From NCBI RefSeq assembly GCF_000425185.1, contig NZ_AULH01000001.1, positions 186,001-250,000 of the forward strand: a stretch of DNA of 64,000 bases, written 5' to 3'. Numbering within the stretch: the first letter of the stretch is position 1; every line of letters begins with the position of its first letter. The notes below the pieces were generated by a model that did no database searches, was not told the origin of the DNA, and saw only the letters and a list, made by a program, of their open reading frames with translations. Both the position numbers and the translations under genes were made by a program. This document shows, in pieces, positions 56,144-64,000 of the stretch. The stretch is from Pleomorphomonas koreensis DSM 23070 (lineage in GTDB: Bacteria; Pseudomonadota; Alphaproteobacteria; Rhizobiales; Pleomorphomonadaceae).

Positions 56144-57400
56144 TCAGGCGGGCGCGTTGGCGCGGCCGGCCAGTTCCAGCGCCAGCGTACCGAGCACCGC
56201 AAGACCGTTGGCGATGTCGTCCGGCGCCGTGTATTCGGCGATGTTGTGGCTGAGGCCGGCGATCGACGGCACGAACACCATGGCGGCCGGGCATATGCGG
56301 GCCAGCATCTGGGCGTCGTGGCCGGCGCCCGAGAACATGCGGCGGGTGGTGAGGCCGAGGCTCTTGGCCGTCCGCTCCACCCGGCCGACCAGGTCGCGGT
56401 CGAAGGCCACCGGCTCGAAGCGGGCGAGGCGGCGGCGGGTGAAGGAGACGTGCTCCTCCTCGGCGACGCGGGCGACCAGCGCGGCGAGCCGCGCCTCGGC
56501 CTCGGCCAGCACCTTTTCCTGTGGGTGACGGAGATCGACGGTCAGTTGCGCCATCTCGGCCACGACGTTGACGAGATTGGGCCTGAGGCGCAGCGAGCCG
56601 ACGGTGCCGACCATGTCGCCGCCGATCGACCGGGCGATGTCGGCAACGCCGTGGGCGACGCGGGCGGCGGCGAGGCCGGCGTCGCGGCGGAGCCGCATCG
56701 GCGTGGCGCCGGCGTGGCTGGCCCGGCCGCTCAGCGTGATCTCGGTCCAGGAAATGCCCTGCACGCCCTCGACGACGCCGATCTCGACGCCCTCGGCCTC
56801 CAGCACCGGCCCCTGCTCGATGTGATATTCGAGATAGGCGGCCGCCTGGACGCCGCCGAGCGGCGCGTCGCCGGCGTAGCCGATGTCGGCGAGGTCGTCG
56901 CCGAGCCGGGTGCCGTCGATGGAGATGGTGTCGAGCGCTTCCTCAAGCGGCAGGCCGCCGACGTGGACGAGGCTGCCCAGCATGTCCGGCTGGAAGCGGG
57001 CGCCCTCCTCGTTGGTGAAGGCGGCGACGGTGACCGGCCGCACCGTGGCGATGCCGGCGTCGTCGAGCGCCTTCAGCACCTCGAGGCCGGCCAGCACGCC
57101 GAGATTGCCGTCGTAGATGCCGCCGGTCGCCACCGTGTCGACATGCGAGCCGATCATCACCGACGGCCCGTCCTGGGTGCCCTTGCGGGTGGCGAAGATG
57201 TTGCCGATCGGGTCGATCGCCACGGCAAGGCCCTGCTCCCTCATCCAGCCGACCACCAGGTCGCGGCCGGCGCCGTCCTCGGGCGTCAGCGCCAGGCGGC
57301 AGACGCCGCCTTCCGGCAGCGCGCCGATCTGGCCGAGCGCCTTGAGACGGCCGATGAGGCGGTCGCCGTTGACGGGAAGGGCGGCAGAATGGTCGGTCAT
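56144..57400 (-). CDS. M20-family carbamoylase/allantoate amidohydrolase
   Basis: Zn-dependent N-carbamoyl-L-amino-acid hydrolase or allantoate amidohydrolase-like enzyme, 418 residues. Metal ligands: GSHVDTVATGGIYDGNLG (His and Asp, about 84-101), FTNEEGARF (about 130), YHIEQGPVLE (about 193) and GLSHNIAEYT near the C-terminus. The dimerisation lid lies between about 215 and 330. It would remove a carbamoyl or ureido group, like YgeY/AllC-type partners in purine catabolism. Its start overlaps the dpaL stop by four bases. Confidence 0.9.
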   Translation of the reverse strand: MTDHSAALPVNGDRLIGRLKALGQIGALPEGGVCRLALTPEDGAGRDLVVGWMREQGLAVAIDPIGNIFATRKGTQDGPSVMIGSHVDTVATGGIYDGNLGVLAGLEVLKALDDAGIATVRPVTVAAFTNEEGARFQPDMLGSLVHVGGLPLEEALDTISIDGTRLGDDLADIGYAGDAPLGGVQAAAYLEYHIEQGPVLEAEGVEIGVVEGVQGISWTEITLSGRASHAGATPMRLRRDAGLAAARVAHGVADIARSIGGDMVGTVGSLRLRPNLVNVVAEMAQLTVDLRHPQEKVLAEAEARLAALVARVAEEEHVSFTRRRLARFEPVAFDRDLVGRVERTAKSLGLTTRRMFSGAGHDAQMLARICPAAMVFVPSIAGLSHNIAEYTAPDDIANGLAVLGTLALELAGRANAPA

Positions 57401-58632
57401 CGCAAAGCTCCAGCGCGGACCGCCTCGCCGGTGCGGCCGACGATGCGGGTATAAAGGTCCGGATCGGTGTCGCCCTCGCTGCCGAACACCAGCACGCGCG
57501 CCCCGCCGTCGAGGCGGAGCGCCGCGCGCCAGTCGTCCCGTCCGGCGGCGACGATCAGCCCGGCAAGGCCGGCGACGCCCGATTCGCCGCCGACGATGGT
57601 GGCCCCGCCGACGCCCGACGCCAAGAGGCGCATGGTCTGAAGGGCCGCCTCGTCGGGGATGGCCATGAAGGCGCCGGCGCCTTGCTGAAGAATCGGCCAG
57701 GCGATCAGCGATGGCTCGCCGCAGGCAAGGCCGGCCATGACGGTGTCGAGATCGCCGGTGACCGTCACCGGCCGGCCAGCCATGGCGCTTTCGTAGAGAC
57801 AGGCGGCCTTGTCCGGCTCGACGACGGTGATGACCGGCACCTCGGCGCCAAGGGCTTCCCAGAGATGGGCGGTCACCGCCGCCGCGAGGCCGCCGACGCC
57901 GCCCTGGACGAAGACGTGGGTGGGCGGTGCGTCGAGGTCGGCGAGCGCTTCGGCCACCATCACCGCATAGCCCTGCATGACGTCGCGCGGAATGTCGGTA
58001 TAGCCGGGGTAGGAGGTGTCGGAGACCACGAACCAGCCGTTCCCGGCGGCGGCGCGGTCGGCCTCGCGCACCGTATCGTCGTAGTTGCCGGCCGTCCGCA
58101 CCACCTCGGCGCCGTAGCGGCGGATCGCCTCGGCCCGGCCCTCGGAGACGGTGGCGTGAATGAAGATCACCGCCCGCGCGCCGAACAGTTGCGCGCCCCA
58201 GGCGACGGAGCGGCCGTGGTTGCCGTCGGTGGCGCAGCAGACGGTGATGTCGCTGACGGCTTCCTTCAGGCGGCCGGCGGCCAGCGCCGCTTCATCGACC
58301 GTGCCATTGCGGCGGCGGAGTTCGGCGGCCAGCAGCCGGAACACCGCATAGGCGCCGCCCAGCGCCTTGAACGAGCCGAGACCGAAGCGGCCGCTCTCAT
58401 CCTTGTAGTGAAGGCTGGCGATGCCGAGCCGGCCGGCCAGCAGCGGCAGCGATACCAGCGGCGTCGGCGCGTAGCCCGCCCAGGCGGAGACGACGCCAGC
58501 CGCCCGGAGGTGGCCGGCCTGCGACAGCGTCGCCTTGAAGGCTTCCGGGTAGGGGCCGGCCCGGTGGCCGGGGTTGGTGAAGAAGGCGGCGCTGGCGGGC
58601 GACAAGGCCGGGTCGGCGAACGGGTCGGTCAT
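57397..58632 (-). CDS. dpaL: 2,3-Diaminopropionate ammonia-lyase
   Basis: PLP enzyme (YgeX) of 411 residues that turns 2,3-diaminopropionate into pyruvate and two ammonia. The PLP lysine is Lys89 in GLGSFKALGGAYA, the catalytic Asp is in CCATDGNHGRSVAWGA (about 132-147), and VQGGVGGLAAAV (about 244-255) binds the phosphate. AGGAAG precedes the ATG at 58632. It is the first gene of the six-gene operon and shares a short divergent promoter region, with an 18-base palindrome, with the RpiR regulator. Confidence 0.93.
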   Translation of the reverse strand: MTDPFADPALSPASAAFFTNPGHRAGPYPEAFKATLSQAGHLRAAGVVSAWAGYAPTPLVSLPLLAGRLGIASLHYKDESGRFGLGSFKALGGAYAVFRLLAAELRRRNGTVDEAALAAGRLKEAVSDITVCCATDGNHGRSVAWGAQLFGARAVIFIHATVSEGRAEAIRRYGAEVVRTAGNYDDTVREADRAAAGNGWFVVSDTSYPGYTDIPRDVMQGYAVMVAEALADLDAPPTHVFVQGGVGGLAAAVTAHLWEALGAEVPVITVVEPDKAACLYESAMAGRPVTVTGDLDTVMAGLACGEPSLIAWPILQQGAGAFMAIPDEAALQTMRLLASGVGGATIVGGESGVAGLAGLIVAAGRDDWRAALRLDGGARVLVFGSEGDTDPDLYTRIVGRTGEAVRAGALR

Positions 58633-58682
58633 CGGGTCGGGCTTCCTGTTGCCGGGGCGTCCGGCTTGACAGTCGAGACTAT

Positions 58683-58700
58683 ATGAAAGAGAATTTTCAT
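58683..58700. promoter_or_regulatory. ATGAAA-N6-TTTCAT palindrome between dpaL and rpiR-type gene
   Basis: The 18-base dyad ATGAAAGAGAATTTTCAT lies at the centre of the divergent promoter. On the dpaL side it abuts a TATAGT -10-like hexamer; on the regulator side a TTGACA (about 58666) precedes GAGAAT at about 17 bases. A regulator bound here would block both promoters, probably the RpiR protein beside it. Confidence 0.6.
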
Positions 58701-58712
58701 GAAATGGAAAAG

Positions 58713-59600
58713 ATGAAAAAAGAGGCGATTGCCGTCGCGACGGGCGCCAGGCCGGCAGACGACATCGAGGCGCGCATCGCCGCCGCTTTCGACCGGCTAA
58801 CCGAAAGCGAGAAGCGGCTCGCCGAGGTCGTGCTGGAGACGGGCGGCGACCTCTCGGCCTTCACCGCCGGTGAGCTGGCCGGTCGCGCCGGCGTGTCGGC
58901 CGCCACGGCCGCCCGCTTCTTTCGTCGCCTCGGCTACCAGAGCTACGGCGATCTCCGCCGTACCGCCCGCGCCGCCCGCACCTGGGGCTCGCCGCTCTAC
59001 GAACTGGCGGCCGGCCGGCCGGCCGATTTCGATCGCCATGTCGCCCAGGATATCGAGAACCTGCGGCGCCTGTCGGCCGAACTGCCGCCGGCGACACTGG
59101 AGGCCGCCGTGGCGCTGCTCGTCTCGGCCAAACGCCTCAACGTCCTCGGCTTCCGCAATTCGGCGGCGCTCGCCGCCTATGCCCGCGGCCTCCTCGTCCA
59201 GGTGCGGCCGGACGTGCGCCTGCTGCCGCTGCCCGGTCAGACGCTGGCCGAGGATCTCGTCGGGCTCGGTCCCGACGACGCGCTGCTGGTGTTCGGCTTC
59301 CGCCGCCGGCCGCCGGCCCTGCGCGAAGCGATGGCTGTTGTCCGCGAGGCCGGCGTCCGCATCCTGCTGGTCACCGACGCCTCTGCCACCCGCACCGCGC
59401 ATCTGGCGAGCGTCACGCTGCGCTGCCCCAACCAGGGCGCCAGCCTGTTCGACAGCTACGTGGCGCCGATGTCGCTGATCGGCCATCTCGCCGCGGCGGT
59501 CGCGGCAAGGCTGGGGCAGGGGGCGGAAGACCGCCTCGCGGCGATCGAGGACCTGCATCGCCGCCTCGAACCCTTCGCGCCGTCCGGTCGGCGGGCCTAG
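58713..59600 (+). CDS. MurR/RpiR-family transcriptional regulator
   Basis: About 295 residues: an N-terminal RpiR helix-turn-helix (about 15-75; LTESEKRLAEVVLE then SAATAARFFRRLGYQSYGDL) and a C-terminal SIS domain (about 120-260; LGFRNSAALAAYARGL and FGFRRRPPAL) that binds a phosphorylated sugar or, in some members, another acid. Three in-frame ATGs exist (58683, 58704, 58713). I chose 58713 because GGAAAAG precedes it and the dyad at 58683-58700 then lies outside the gene. Divergent from the dpaL operon, so probably its regulator. Its TAG stop lies inside the repeat that follows. Confidence 0.88.
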   Translation: MKKEAIAVATGARPADDIEARIAAAFDRLTESEKRLAEVVLETGGDLSAFTAGELAGRAGVSAATAARFFRRLGYQSYGDLRRTARAARTWGSPLYELAAGRPADFDRHVAQDIENLRRLSAELPPATLEAAVALLVSAKRLNVLGFRNSAALAAYARGLLVQVRPDVRLLPLPGQTLAEDLVGLGPDDALLVFGFRRRPPALREAMAVVREAGVRILLVTDASATRTAHLASVTLRCPNQGASLFDSYVAPMSLIGHLAAAVAARLGQGAEDRLAAIEDLHRRLEPFAPSGRRA

Positions 59601-59703
59601 AGCATGTCCGGTGAAATCCGGTTCACCGGAAATGCTCCATCCCCGTGTTGAGACGCAATTCCGGACGCCAGACCGGCTCCCGCTTTGGCTGGAATTGCCC
59701 TAG
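59597..59703. repeat. Hyphomicrobiales-type intergenic palindromic element
   Basis: A 107-base unit bounded by CTAG on both sides. It holds a near-perfect hairpin (59600-59615 with 59622-59637, one mismatch, TCCGGTGAA/TTCACCGGA) and a second dyad, GCAATTCC/GGAATTGC (59655-59698). I know closely similar elements from many Hyphomicrobiales genomes (from memory). The first CTAG provides the stop codon of the RpiR gene. Confidence 0.7.
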
Positions 59704-60076
59704 CGCATTGGGCTGGAAGGCGGGCGTACCGCGGGAAATTTCAACGCGTCCAGAAGAGGGGGCAGCGGCGGTATTGGCTTTGTCCGGGCATGCGGCGTTT
59801 CAGCGCGGCGCATACTTCGGGGATGCTTTCAGGTTTTGGCGCGACTCTTGGTAAAAATCGTGTATACTCGGCACAGGACGAATATGGCGCCTGTCCCGGA
59901 TCGGGGCGCTCGGCCAACCCTTTGTTAACCTTGGCCGTGCGAGGTTTAAACCCCGGACCTCGGGAGAGAACGAATGGCCTGCCGGCTGCTTGGAGCGGCC
60001 TGAAAAGCAGGCTTGAGAGTTTCTTTTTTCATTTGGCCGGTTTGGCGACCGGCGCTCAGAGATCAGGGTCGGACCG
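59704..60076. other. Intergenic region, no gene seen
   Basis: Lower-GC stretch of about 370 bases. TATACT near 59867 with TTGGTA before it could be a promoter for the small membrane protein. Frames here lack ribosome sites and domain resemblance. Confidence 0.5.
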
Positions 60077-60346
60077 ATGGTTGTTCTCGCTCTTCTCGCC
60101 AGTTTGGCCTATCTCGCCGTCGGGCTCGGCTTCGCCTCCCTGTCGCTGCACGAACTGGTCGCCGGCGGGCGCGGTCGTCCCATCAACCGGCTGCTCGCCT
60201 GGTCTGGCATCGTTCTCTGGCTGCCGATGCTTGTTGCGGTTGCCGTCACCGCGCTTGTCCTGGCGGTCCGGCCGACGCGCCGGCCGTTGTCCGCCGCCTC
60301 GGCTGATGCCCTTCCGGATGGCCGCCGGACTGTTCGGCAGGCCTGA
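60077..60346 (+). CDS. Small two-helix membrane protein, hypothetical
   Basis: 89 residues with two clear hydrophobic stretches, about 2-22 and 43-66 (LWLPMLVAVAVTALVLAV), separated by a short polar loop with GGRGRPINR. Codon third positions are GC-rich as in genuine genes here. A purine-rich stretch (CAGGGTCGGA) lies upstream of the ATG. Family unknown to me; it could be a minor membrane protein. Confidence 0.5.
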   Translation: MVVLALLASLAYLAVGLGFASLSLHELVAGGRGRPINRLLAWSGIVLWLPMLVAVAVTALVLAVRPTRRPLSAASADALPDGRRTVRQA

Positions 60347-60577
60347 CGGCGACGCCCCGGAAAATCGCCGCGCGGCGGCAAAATCCTTTGCCGGCCGAAG
60401 TTTTGCCGCCGGCACGCTTTCGGCTAACCATTTGAAAAGGCGGAAACTTGCCCGGTTTGCAAAAAGCCGCCCTGCCGCCGTAGAAAGCACTTGCATTCAT
60501 CCGGTGAGTTGGTTAGACACTCCCCAGCGATTGGAGCCGCCGATTTCATCGCGGCGGTGCCCCTGTCGTATTGGCTT

Positions 60578-60654
60578 GCGCTCGTAGCTCAGCTGGATAG
60601 AGCATCAGACTACGAATCTGAGGGTCAGGAGTTCGAATCTCTTCGAGCGCGCCA
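60578..60654 (+). tRNA. tRNA-Arg (anticodon ACG)
   Basis: Complete cloverleaf of 77 bases with CCA encoded. Acceptor GCGCTCG/CGAGCGC, anticodon stem TCAGA/TCTGA around CTACGAA with anticodon ACG, T-loop TTCGAAT, discriminator G. It reads CGN arginine codons, with the A likely deaminated to inosine. A TTTTTC run follows at once and could end transcription. Confidence 0.97.
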
Positions 60655-60901
60655 TTTTTCTTCCGAACGTTTGAAGTTGCGACGGGCTCGGCCCGCGACG
60701 GCGTTTTCGCTGCGACAGCGCCATTCCGCTCAGCTGCGCTGTTCGCGCGCCGGCATCGGCGATAGTCGCCGGTGCGCTTCCATATAACAAGCGATGGCGC
60801 AACACCCGACGACCGGGCGCCGTCCTCAAGATCGGGGCCCGCAGCAAACCGCCCACGGCGAGCCGCCGCGTCACATCATCCCGGTCCCCGAAACTGCGTC
60901 C

Positions 60902-61705
60902 TCAGACGTCCACCACCCGCAAATCGACGCCTTCCTTGCGCAGGGCATCGGCTTCGGCCGGCGAAATACCGCCGTCGGTGATCACATGGTCGAACTCGGT
61001 CAGCGAGGCGAGCTTGATCAGGGCGGTCTTCTCGAACTTGGAGCTGTCGATCAGCAGCACCTTGCGGTCGGCGGCGGCCATCAGCGCCCGCTTGGTCTTC
61101 ACCACCTCTTCCTGCTGGTGATAGGCGGTGAGGCCGAATACGGTCGACGTCGACATGAACAGGATGTTGGCCCTGAGCGAGCCGATGGTCTGTTCGCAGA
61201 AATAGCCGAAGAAGGCGTTGAAGCGCGGATTGTAATGGCCGCCGAGGCAGATGGTTTCGATGCCGTGAGCATCCTTCAGCGTGTTGATGATCGACAGGCT
61301 GCTGGTGATCACCGTCAGCGGCTTGCAGGTGACGATCTGCGCGGCGAGATGTCCGACCGTGGTCGAATCATCGAGAAGGATCGCCTGACCGGGCTCGATC
61401 AGCTCGATCGCCGCCTTGGCGATCGCGTCCTTCTCGTTGTCGGCGAGGCGCGAGCGGTAGAGGATCGTGCTGTCCACCAGATTGGACGATCTCACTGTGA
61501 CGCCACCATGCACGCGCCGGACGATACCCTGCTCCTCCAGCACCTTGAGATCCCGGTGAACGGTCATCCGGCTGACGCCGAAATGCTCGGCGAGTTCGTC
61601 AACCTGGGCGGACCCGATGGGCAACAGGTAGTCGAGCAGAACCTTGCGTCGACCGGCCGGTCCGGCGAAGGCCCGCGTGCTTCGTGTCTCAAGGTCGTCT
61701 TGCAC
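60902..61705 (-). CDS. DeoR/GlpR-family transcriptional regulator
   Basis: 267 residues. N-terminal DeoR helix-turn-helix (about 19-74: RKVLLDYLLPIGSAQVDELA, SRMTVHRDLKVLEEQG, VRRVHGG) and a C-terminal DeoRC effector domain that senses a sugar phosphate (ILLDDSTTVGHLA, LGGHYNPRFNAFFG, KVLLIDSSKFEKTAL). The start is a GTG at 61705, the only start giving the family N-terminus. Divergent from dhaK across a 1.4-kb gap, so regulation of dihydroxyacetone/glycerol use is plausible. It may bind its own promoter (see the motif at 61744). Confidence 0.9.
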   Translation of the reverse strand: MQDDLETRSTRAFAGPAGRRKVLLDYLLPIGSAQVDELAEHFGVSRMTVHRDLKVLEEQGIVRRVHGGVTVRSSNLVDSTILYRSRLADNEKDAIAKAAIELIEPGQAILLDDSTTVGHLAAQIVTCKPLTVITSSLSIINTLKDAHGIETICLGGHYNPRFNAFFGYFCEQTIGSLRANILFMSTSTVFGLTAYHQQEEVVKTKRALMAAADRKVLLIDSSKFEKTALIKLASLTEFDHVITDGGISPAEADALRKEGVDLRVVDV

Positions 61706-61743
61706 AGCGCCACATCCATTGCGAGAAGAAAGTGATCTTGTTC

Positions 61744-61754
61744 AACATACACGT
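61744..61754. promoter_or_regulatory. AACATACACGT motif upstream of the DeoR gene
   Basis: Part of a looser dyad, CAACA-N9-TGTTG, 39 bases upstream of the DeoR start. A second, 10-of-11 match is at 62319. Candidate operator of the DeoR protein, by inference. Confidence 0.35.
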
Positions 61755-62318
61755 TTTGTTGCCAAAGTCGCACTAGAATGATGCGATTGTCATCGCTCCT
61801 TCGTCGTGCCGCGGCGCATGATATCATGAGTCTCCCACCGCATATCAAGGCGTCATCCGGCGACGATCGCCGGCCGTGGGTGCCGCGCGCGATCCAGACG
61901 TGTCCGCGTGGGAGCGCTTCTGGACTTAGCGCTACGCTAGCGGCTGCTTTTGAAGGATAACTTCCCGCTCCCCCGATCGATAGCCTGCCGGGCGGCAATA
62001 GCGACCGAAGGGGCTCCTCCGGCAATGGCTGTTCGTCCTGCGTAACGGCGTGTTGCGTGATGTGGCCTTGCCCCTCTGCCACCCCCGCTCGAAACGGATC
62101 ACTGGCCGTTGCCTGGCCGAAGCGGCGCCGGGGCTGCCTCGGTGAACGCTCCGATGTGACTTCACTGGCCATGAAAGCCAATGACCGCAGGCGGTTGGCA
62201 GCTTCCGGCGCGACGCCACATCGGCCGGCCGATCCGGACAATGACGGGCGGCATCGCGCTTTCCGTTTGGTCAAAGGTCAGGGGGATATCCGAAGTTATC
62301 ACGCCAGGTTAGCAATGT

Positions 62319-62329
62319 AACATATACGT
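62319..62329. promoter_or_regulatory. AACATATACGT motif, second copy
   Basis: Differs from the copy at 61744 in one base. The surroundings GTAACATATACGTGGTTTAC have partial dyad symmetry. It lies in the gap between the DeoR gene and dhaK. Confidence 0.3.
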
Positions 62330-62909
62330 GGTTTACCTGGATGCTGGCTGTTGTTGCCCGTCGATGGGGGTGATTTCACGGGATCGTCTGTCGGCGTCCG
62401 TCACCACCGCCCTGGCGCCGGCGGATGCAAGCACGCATATCGTCCCCAAAAAGGGCGTGGCGAACGCGACGGCTGGAGGTGATCGCACCGGCCGACGGCG
62501 AGCGCCGGTTTGTCCTCGCGTCCTTGACCTGACGGAAGCGGGCCGCCTCGCCCATGGTCCTCGGAAGTGGAGATTTTCAGGCGATCTGCCTTGAACTTCA
62601 GCCTGTCCGGGTGGTCTGGGAGGGTCGGGCCGCCAGTGTGAAAGGTGGCCTCCCGATGTCGCTGTCCTCGCCGATGCCGGAGAACAGGACGCCTGCCGGC
62701 GGGCGGCTTGGGTGGTCGTGGGGGGAAGGCGCGGCGCGCTTTCGCTTTCCGCCGCCGACGCGGACGAGCGGGCTGTCACTGGCGCACCATGCCACCCGTT
62801 GAACTGAGTTGCCCGGTGTCCCGCCAGCACAAAATCACATTCGATGATACGTTAATCACACTAAATCGACCCAAAATGGCAATTTTGCGTGAGAAAATGC
62901 ACTTCTTGT

Positions 62910-62938
62910 TTGACATCCCGCCGGCCCGGCTGTAACGT
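62910..62938 (+). promoter_or_regulatory. Candidate sigma-70 promoter of dhaK
   Basis: TTGACA at 62910 and TAACGT at 62933 (17-base spacing; or TGTAAC at 15), in an AT-rich stretch about 170 bases upstream of the dhaK start. The repeated GTAAC here (TGTAACGTATGTAAC) may bind a regulator. Confidence 0.4.
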
Positions 62939-63109
62939 ATGTAACACGATCTGAGAGCGCTCTGGGAGGAGCGTGCAGATGTCGAGGGACTTCAGGACGG
63001 CTGCTGTCGGTTCGATCGCGCGCTGCGATGGCGTCGAGGCGAGTGTCGGGTCTCTCGCGAGGGTCAAGGTCGCCGGAGGGCTTTCCGGCGAGGGGTGGAG
63101 AGATCGCGA

Positions 63110-64000
63110 ATGAACAGGATATTCAACGATCCCGATCTGATGGTCGAGGATGCTGTCCGCGGCTATGTCAAGGCGCACAAGGATCTGGTGTCGGTCACCG
63201 ACAACCCGCGCGTCGTCAAGGTCAATTCGGCGCCCAAGGCCGGCAAGGTCGGCGTGGTCACCGGCGGCGGCTCGGGTCATGAGCCGGCTTTCGTCGGCTA
63301 CGTCGGCGAGAATATGGTCGACGCCGTGGCCATCGGCGAAATCTTCTCCTCTCCCACCGCCCAGTCGTTCTATGACGCCTTCAAGGCATGCGATGGCGGA
63401 GAGGGCGTCGCCTGCCTCTACGGCAACTATGCCGGCGACAACATGAACGTGAAGATGGCGGTGAAGATGGCCGCCAAGGACGGCCTCACCGTCAAGACCG
63501 TCGTCGCCAACGACGACGTCGCCTCCGCTCCCAAGGACGAGCTGGCCAAGCGCCGCGGCGTCGCCGGCGAGATCCTGATGTGGAAGGTGGGCGCCGCCCG
63601 CGCCGCCGAGGGCGGCAGCCTCGACGAGGTGATCGCCGCCGCCCAGAAGGCGATCGACAACACCCGCTCGATCGGCATCGGTCTGTCGCCCTGCACGCTG
63701 GTGGCGGTCGGCCACCCCAACTTCATGATCAAGGACGGCGAGATGGAGGTCGGCATCGGCCACCACGGCGAGCCCGGCGTCTCGGTGATGAAGACCCGTC
63801 CGGCGGCCGAAATGGCCGACATGATGCTCGATTACGTGCTGCCCGACCTGCCCTTCGCGGCCGGCGACAAGGTGGCGGTGCTGCTGTCCGGCCTCGGCGC
63901 CACGCCGGTCATGGAACTCTACATCCTCTACGACCGCATCGCCGACGTGCTCGGCCAGCGGAACATCGAGATTCGTCACAACTTCGTCGGCAACTACTTC
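63110..64000 (+). CDS. dhaK: Dihydroxyacetone kinase subunit DhaK (3' end beyond window)
   Basis: Dihydroxyacetone-binding subunit of the kinase, 297 residues visible of about 330. VVTGGGSGHEPAFVGYVG (about 47-64) holds the conserved active-site His, and VGIGHHGEPGVSVMKT (about 219-234) contains the histidine that covalently binds the substrate. GGTGGAGAG precedes the ATG at 63110. Whether the phosphate comes from ATP or the PTS cannot be told without the dhaL/dhaM genes to the right. The DeoR regulator on its left could control it. Confidence 0.95.
   Translation, partial: MNRIFNDPDLMVEDAVRGYVKAHKDLVSVTDNPRVVKVNSAPKAGKVGVVTGGGSGHEPAFVGYVGENMVDAVAIGEIFSSPTAQSFYDAFKACDGGEGVACLYGNYAGDNMNVKMAVKMAAKDGLTVKTVVANDDVASAPKDELAKRRGVAGEILMWKVGAARAAEGGSLDEVIAAAQKAIDNTRSIGIGLSPCTLVAVGHPNFMIKDGEMEVGIGHHGEPGVSVMKTRPAAEMADMMLDYVLPDLPFAAGDKVAVLLSGLGATPVMELYILYDRIADVLGQRNIEIRHNFVGNYF

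Larger units (their letters stand above)
61706..63109. other. 1.4-kb region without a recognisable gene
   Basis: No frame on either strand shows a family or a convincing ribosome site. Codon-position bias is weak compared with all flanking genes, and the GC content dips at both ends. It holds two copies of an AACATAYACGT motif, AT-rich patches near 61740 and 62300-62330 and 62820-62940, and the dhaK promoter. It could be a decayed gene or a long regulatory region. Confidence 0.55.

Noticed and set aside
59685-60587. A 300-codon plus-strand frame after the regulator
   Set aside because: Composition and codon bias do not fit; a better small membrane frame and the tRNA lie inside the same DNA.
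60491-60787. A 98-codon frame spanning the tRNA
   Set aside because: It overlaps a perfect tRNA-Arg and has no ribosome site.
62333-62830. A 165-codon minus-strand frame in the DeoR-dhaK gap
   Set aside because: Low-complexity product rich in R, S, P and A, no start signal, no family.

Overview
The window is very GC-rich, densely coded DNA. Gene content and order (an ActR-type absence aside, many alphaproteobacterial family variants, Hyphomicrobiales-type intergenic palindromes, a thuAB pair, an HrpB/lytic transglycosylase pair) point to an alphaproteobacterium of the order Hyphomicrobiales (Rhizobiales). I suspect a relative of Pleomorphomonas, but nothing here proves the genus. I see about 48 protein genes, one tRNA-Arg, several terminators and operators, and no insertion sequence, prophage or CRISPR array.

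Layout. 1-3.4 kb: 5' part of hrpB, a lytic transglycosylase and an EamA exporter. 3.6-13.3 kb: an exopolysaccharide locus with three GT4 glycosyltransferases, a WecG/TagA/CpsF enzyme, a Wzz/GumC-like chain-length protein carrying a degenerate kinase domain, a VpsF-like polymerase and a Wzx-like flippase. 13.3-17.6 kb: a UPF0303 protein, a LysR regulator, a cupin, a TPR lipoprotein and an M17 aminopeptidase. 18-21.4 kb: ackA-pta. 21.5-23.5 kb: thuAB-like sugar genes under two LacI-type palindromes. 24-33 kb: ilvD, a soluble globin-coupled chemoreceptor, a cupin, a TrzA-type amidohydrolase, a DUF2934 protein, tex, a cytochrome b561. 33-40.9 kb: cold-shock gene, mog, a lone HerA-like ATPase, a DUF4432 protein, an orphan FlgC-like protein, a GH1 glucosidase, an AI-2E family protein. 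40.9-43.5 kb: modABC behind a ModE-type box. 43.6-49.3 kb: purU, a large PAS-GGDEF-EAL protein, a small basic protein, fsa.

49.5-59.6 kb is the most unusual region. Six tightly packed minus-strand genes (dpaL, an M20 carbamoylase/allantoate hydrolase, a D-carbamoylase-type nitrilase, a shortened YgfK, an XdhD-like Fe-S/molybdenum fusion, an SsnA-like amidohydrolase) face a divergent RpiR regulator. The set resembles the E. coli ygeX-ygeY-ygfK-ssnA-xdhD group tied to purine/uric-acid breakdown, but the YgfK here has lost its internal FAD/NAD(P) module and no FAD subunit is present. Opening of a purine-derived ring, removal of carbamoyl groups and final deamination of 2,3-diaminopropionate is a coherent inferred pathway. 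The nearby modABC and mog genes would supply the molybdenum cofactor it needs.

59.6-64 kb: an intergenic repeat, a small membrane protein, tRNA-Arg(ACG), a DeoR regulator, a 1.4-kb stretch without a recognisable gene, and the start of dhaK, cut by the window end.
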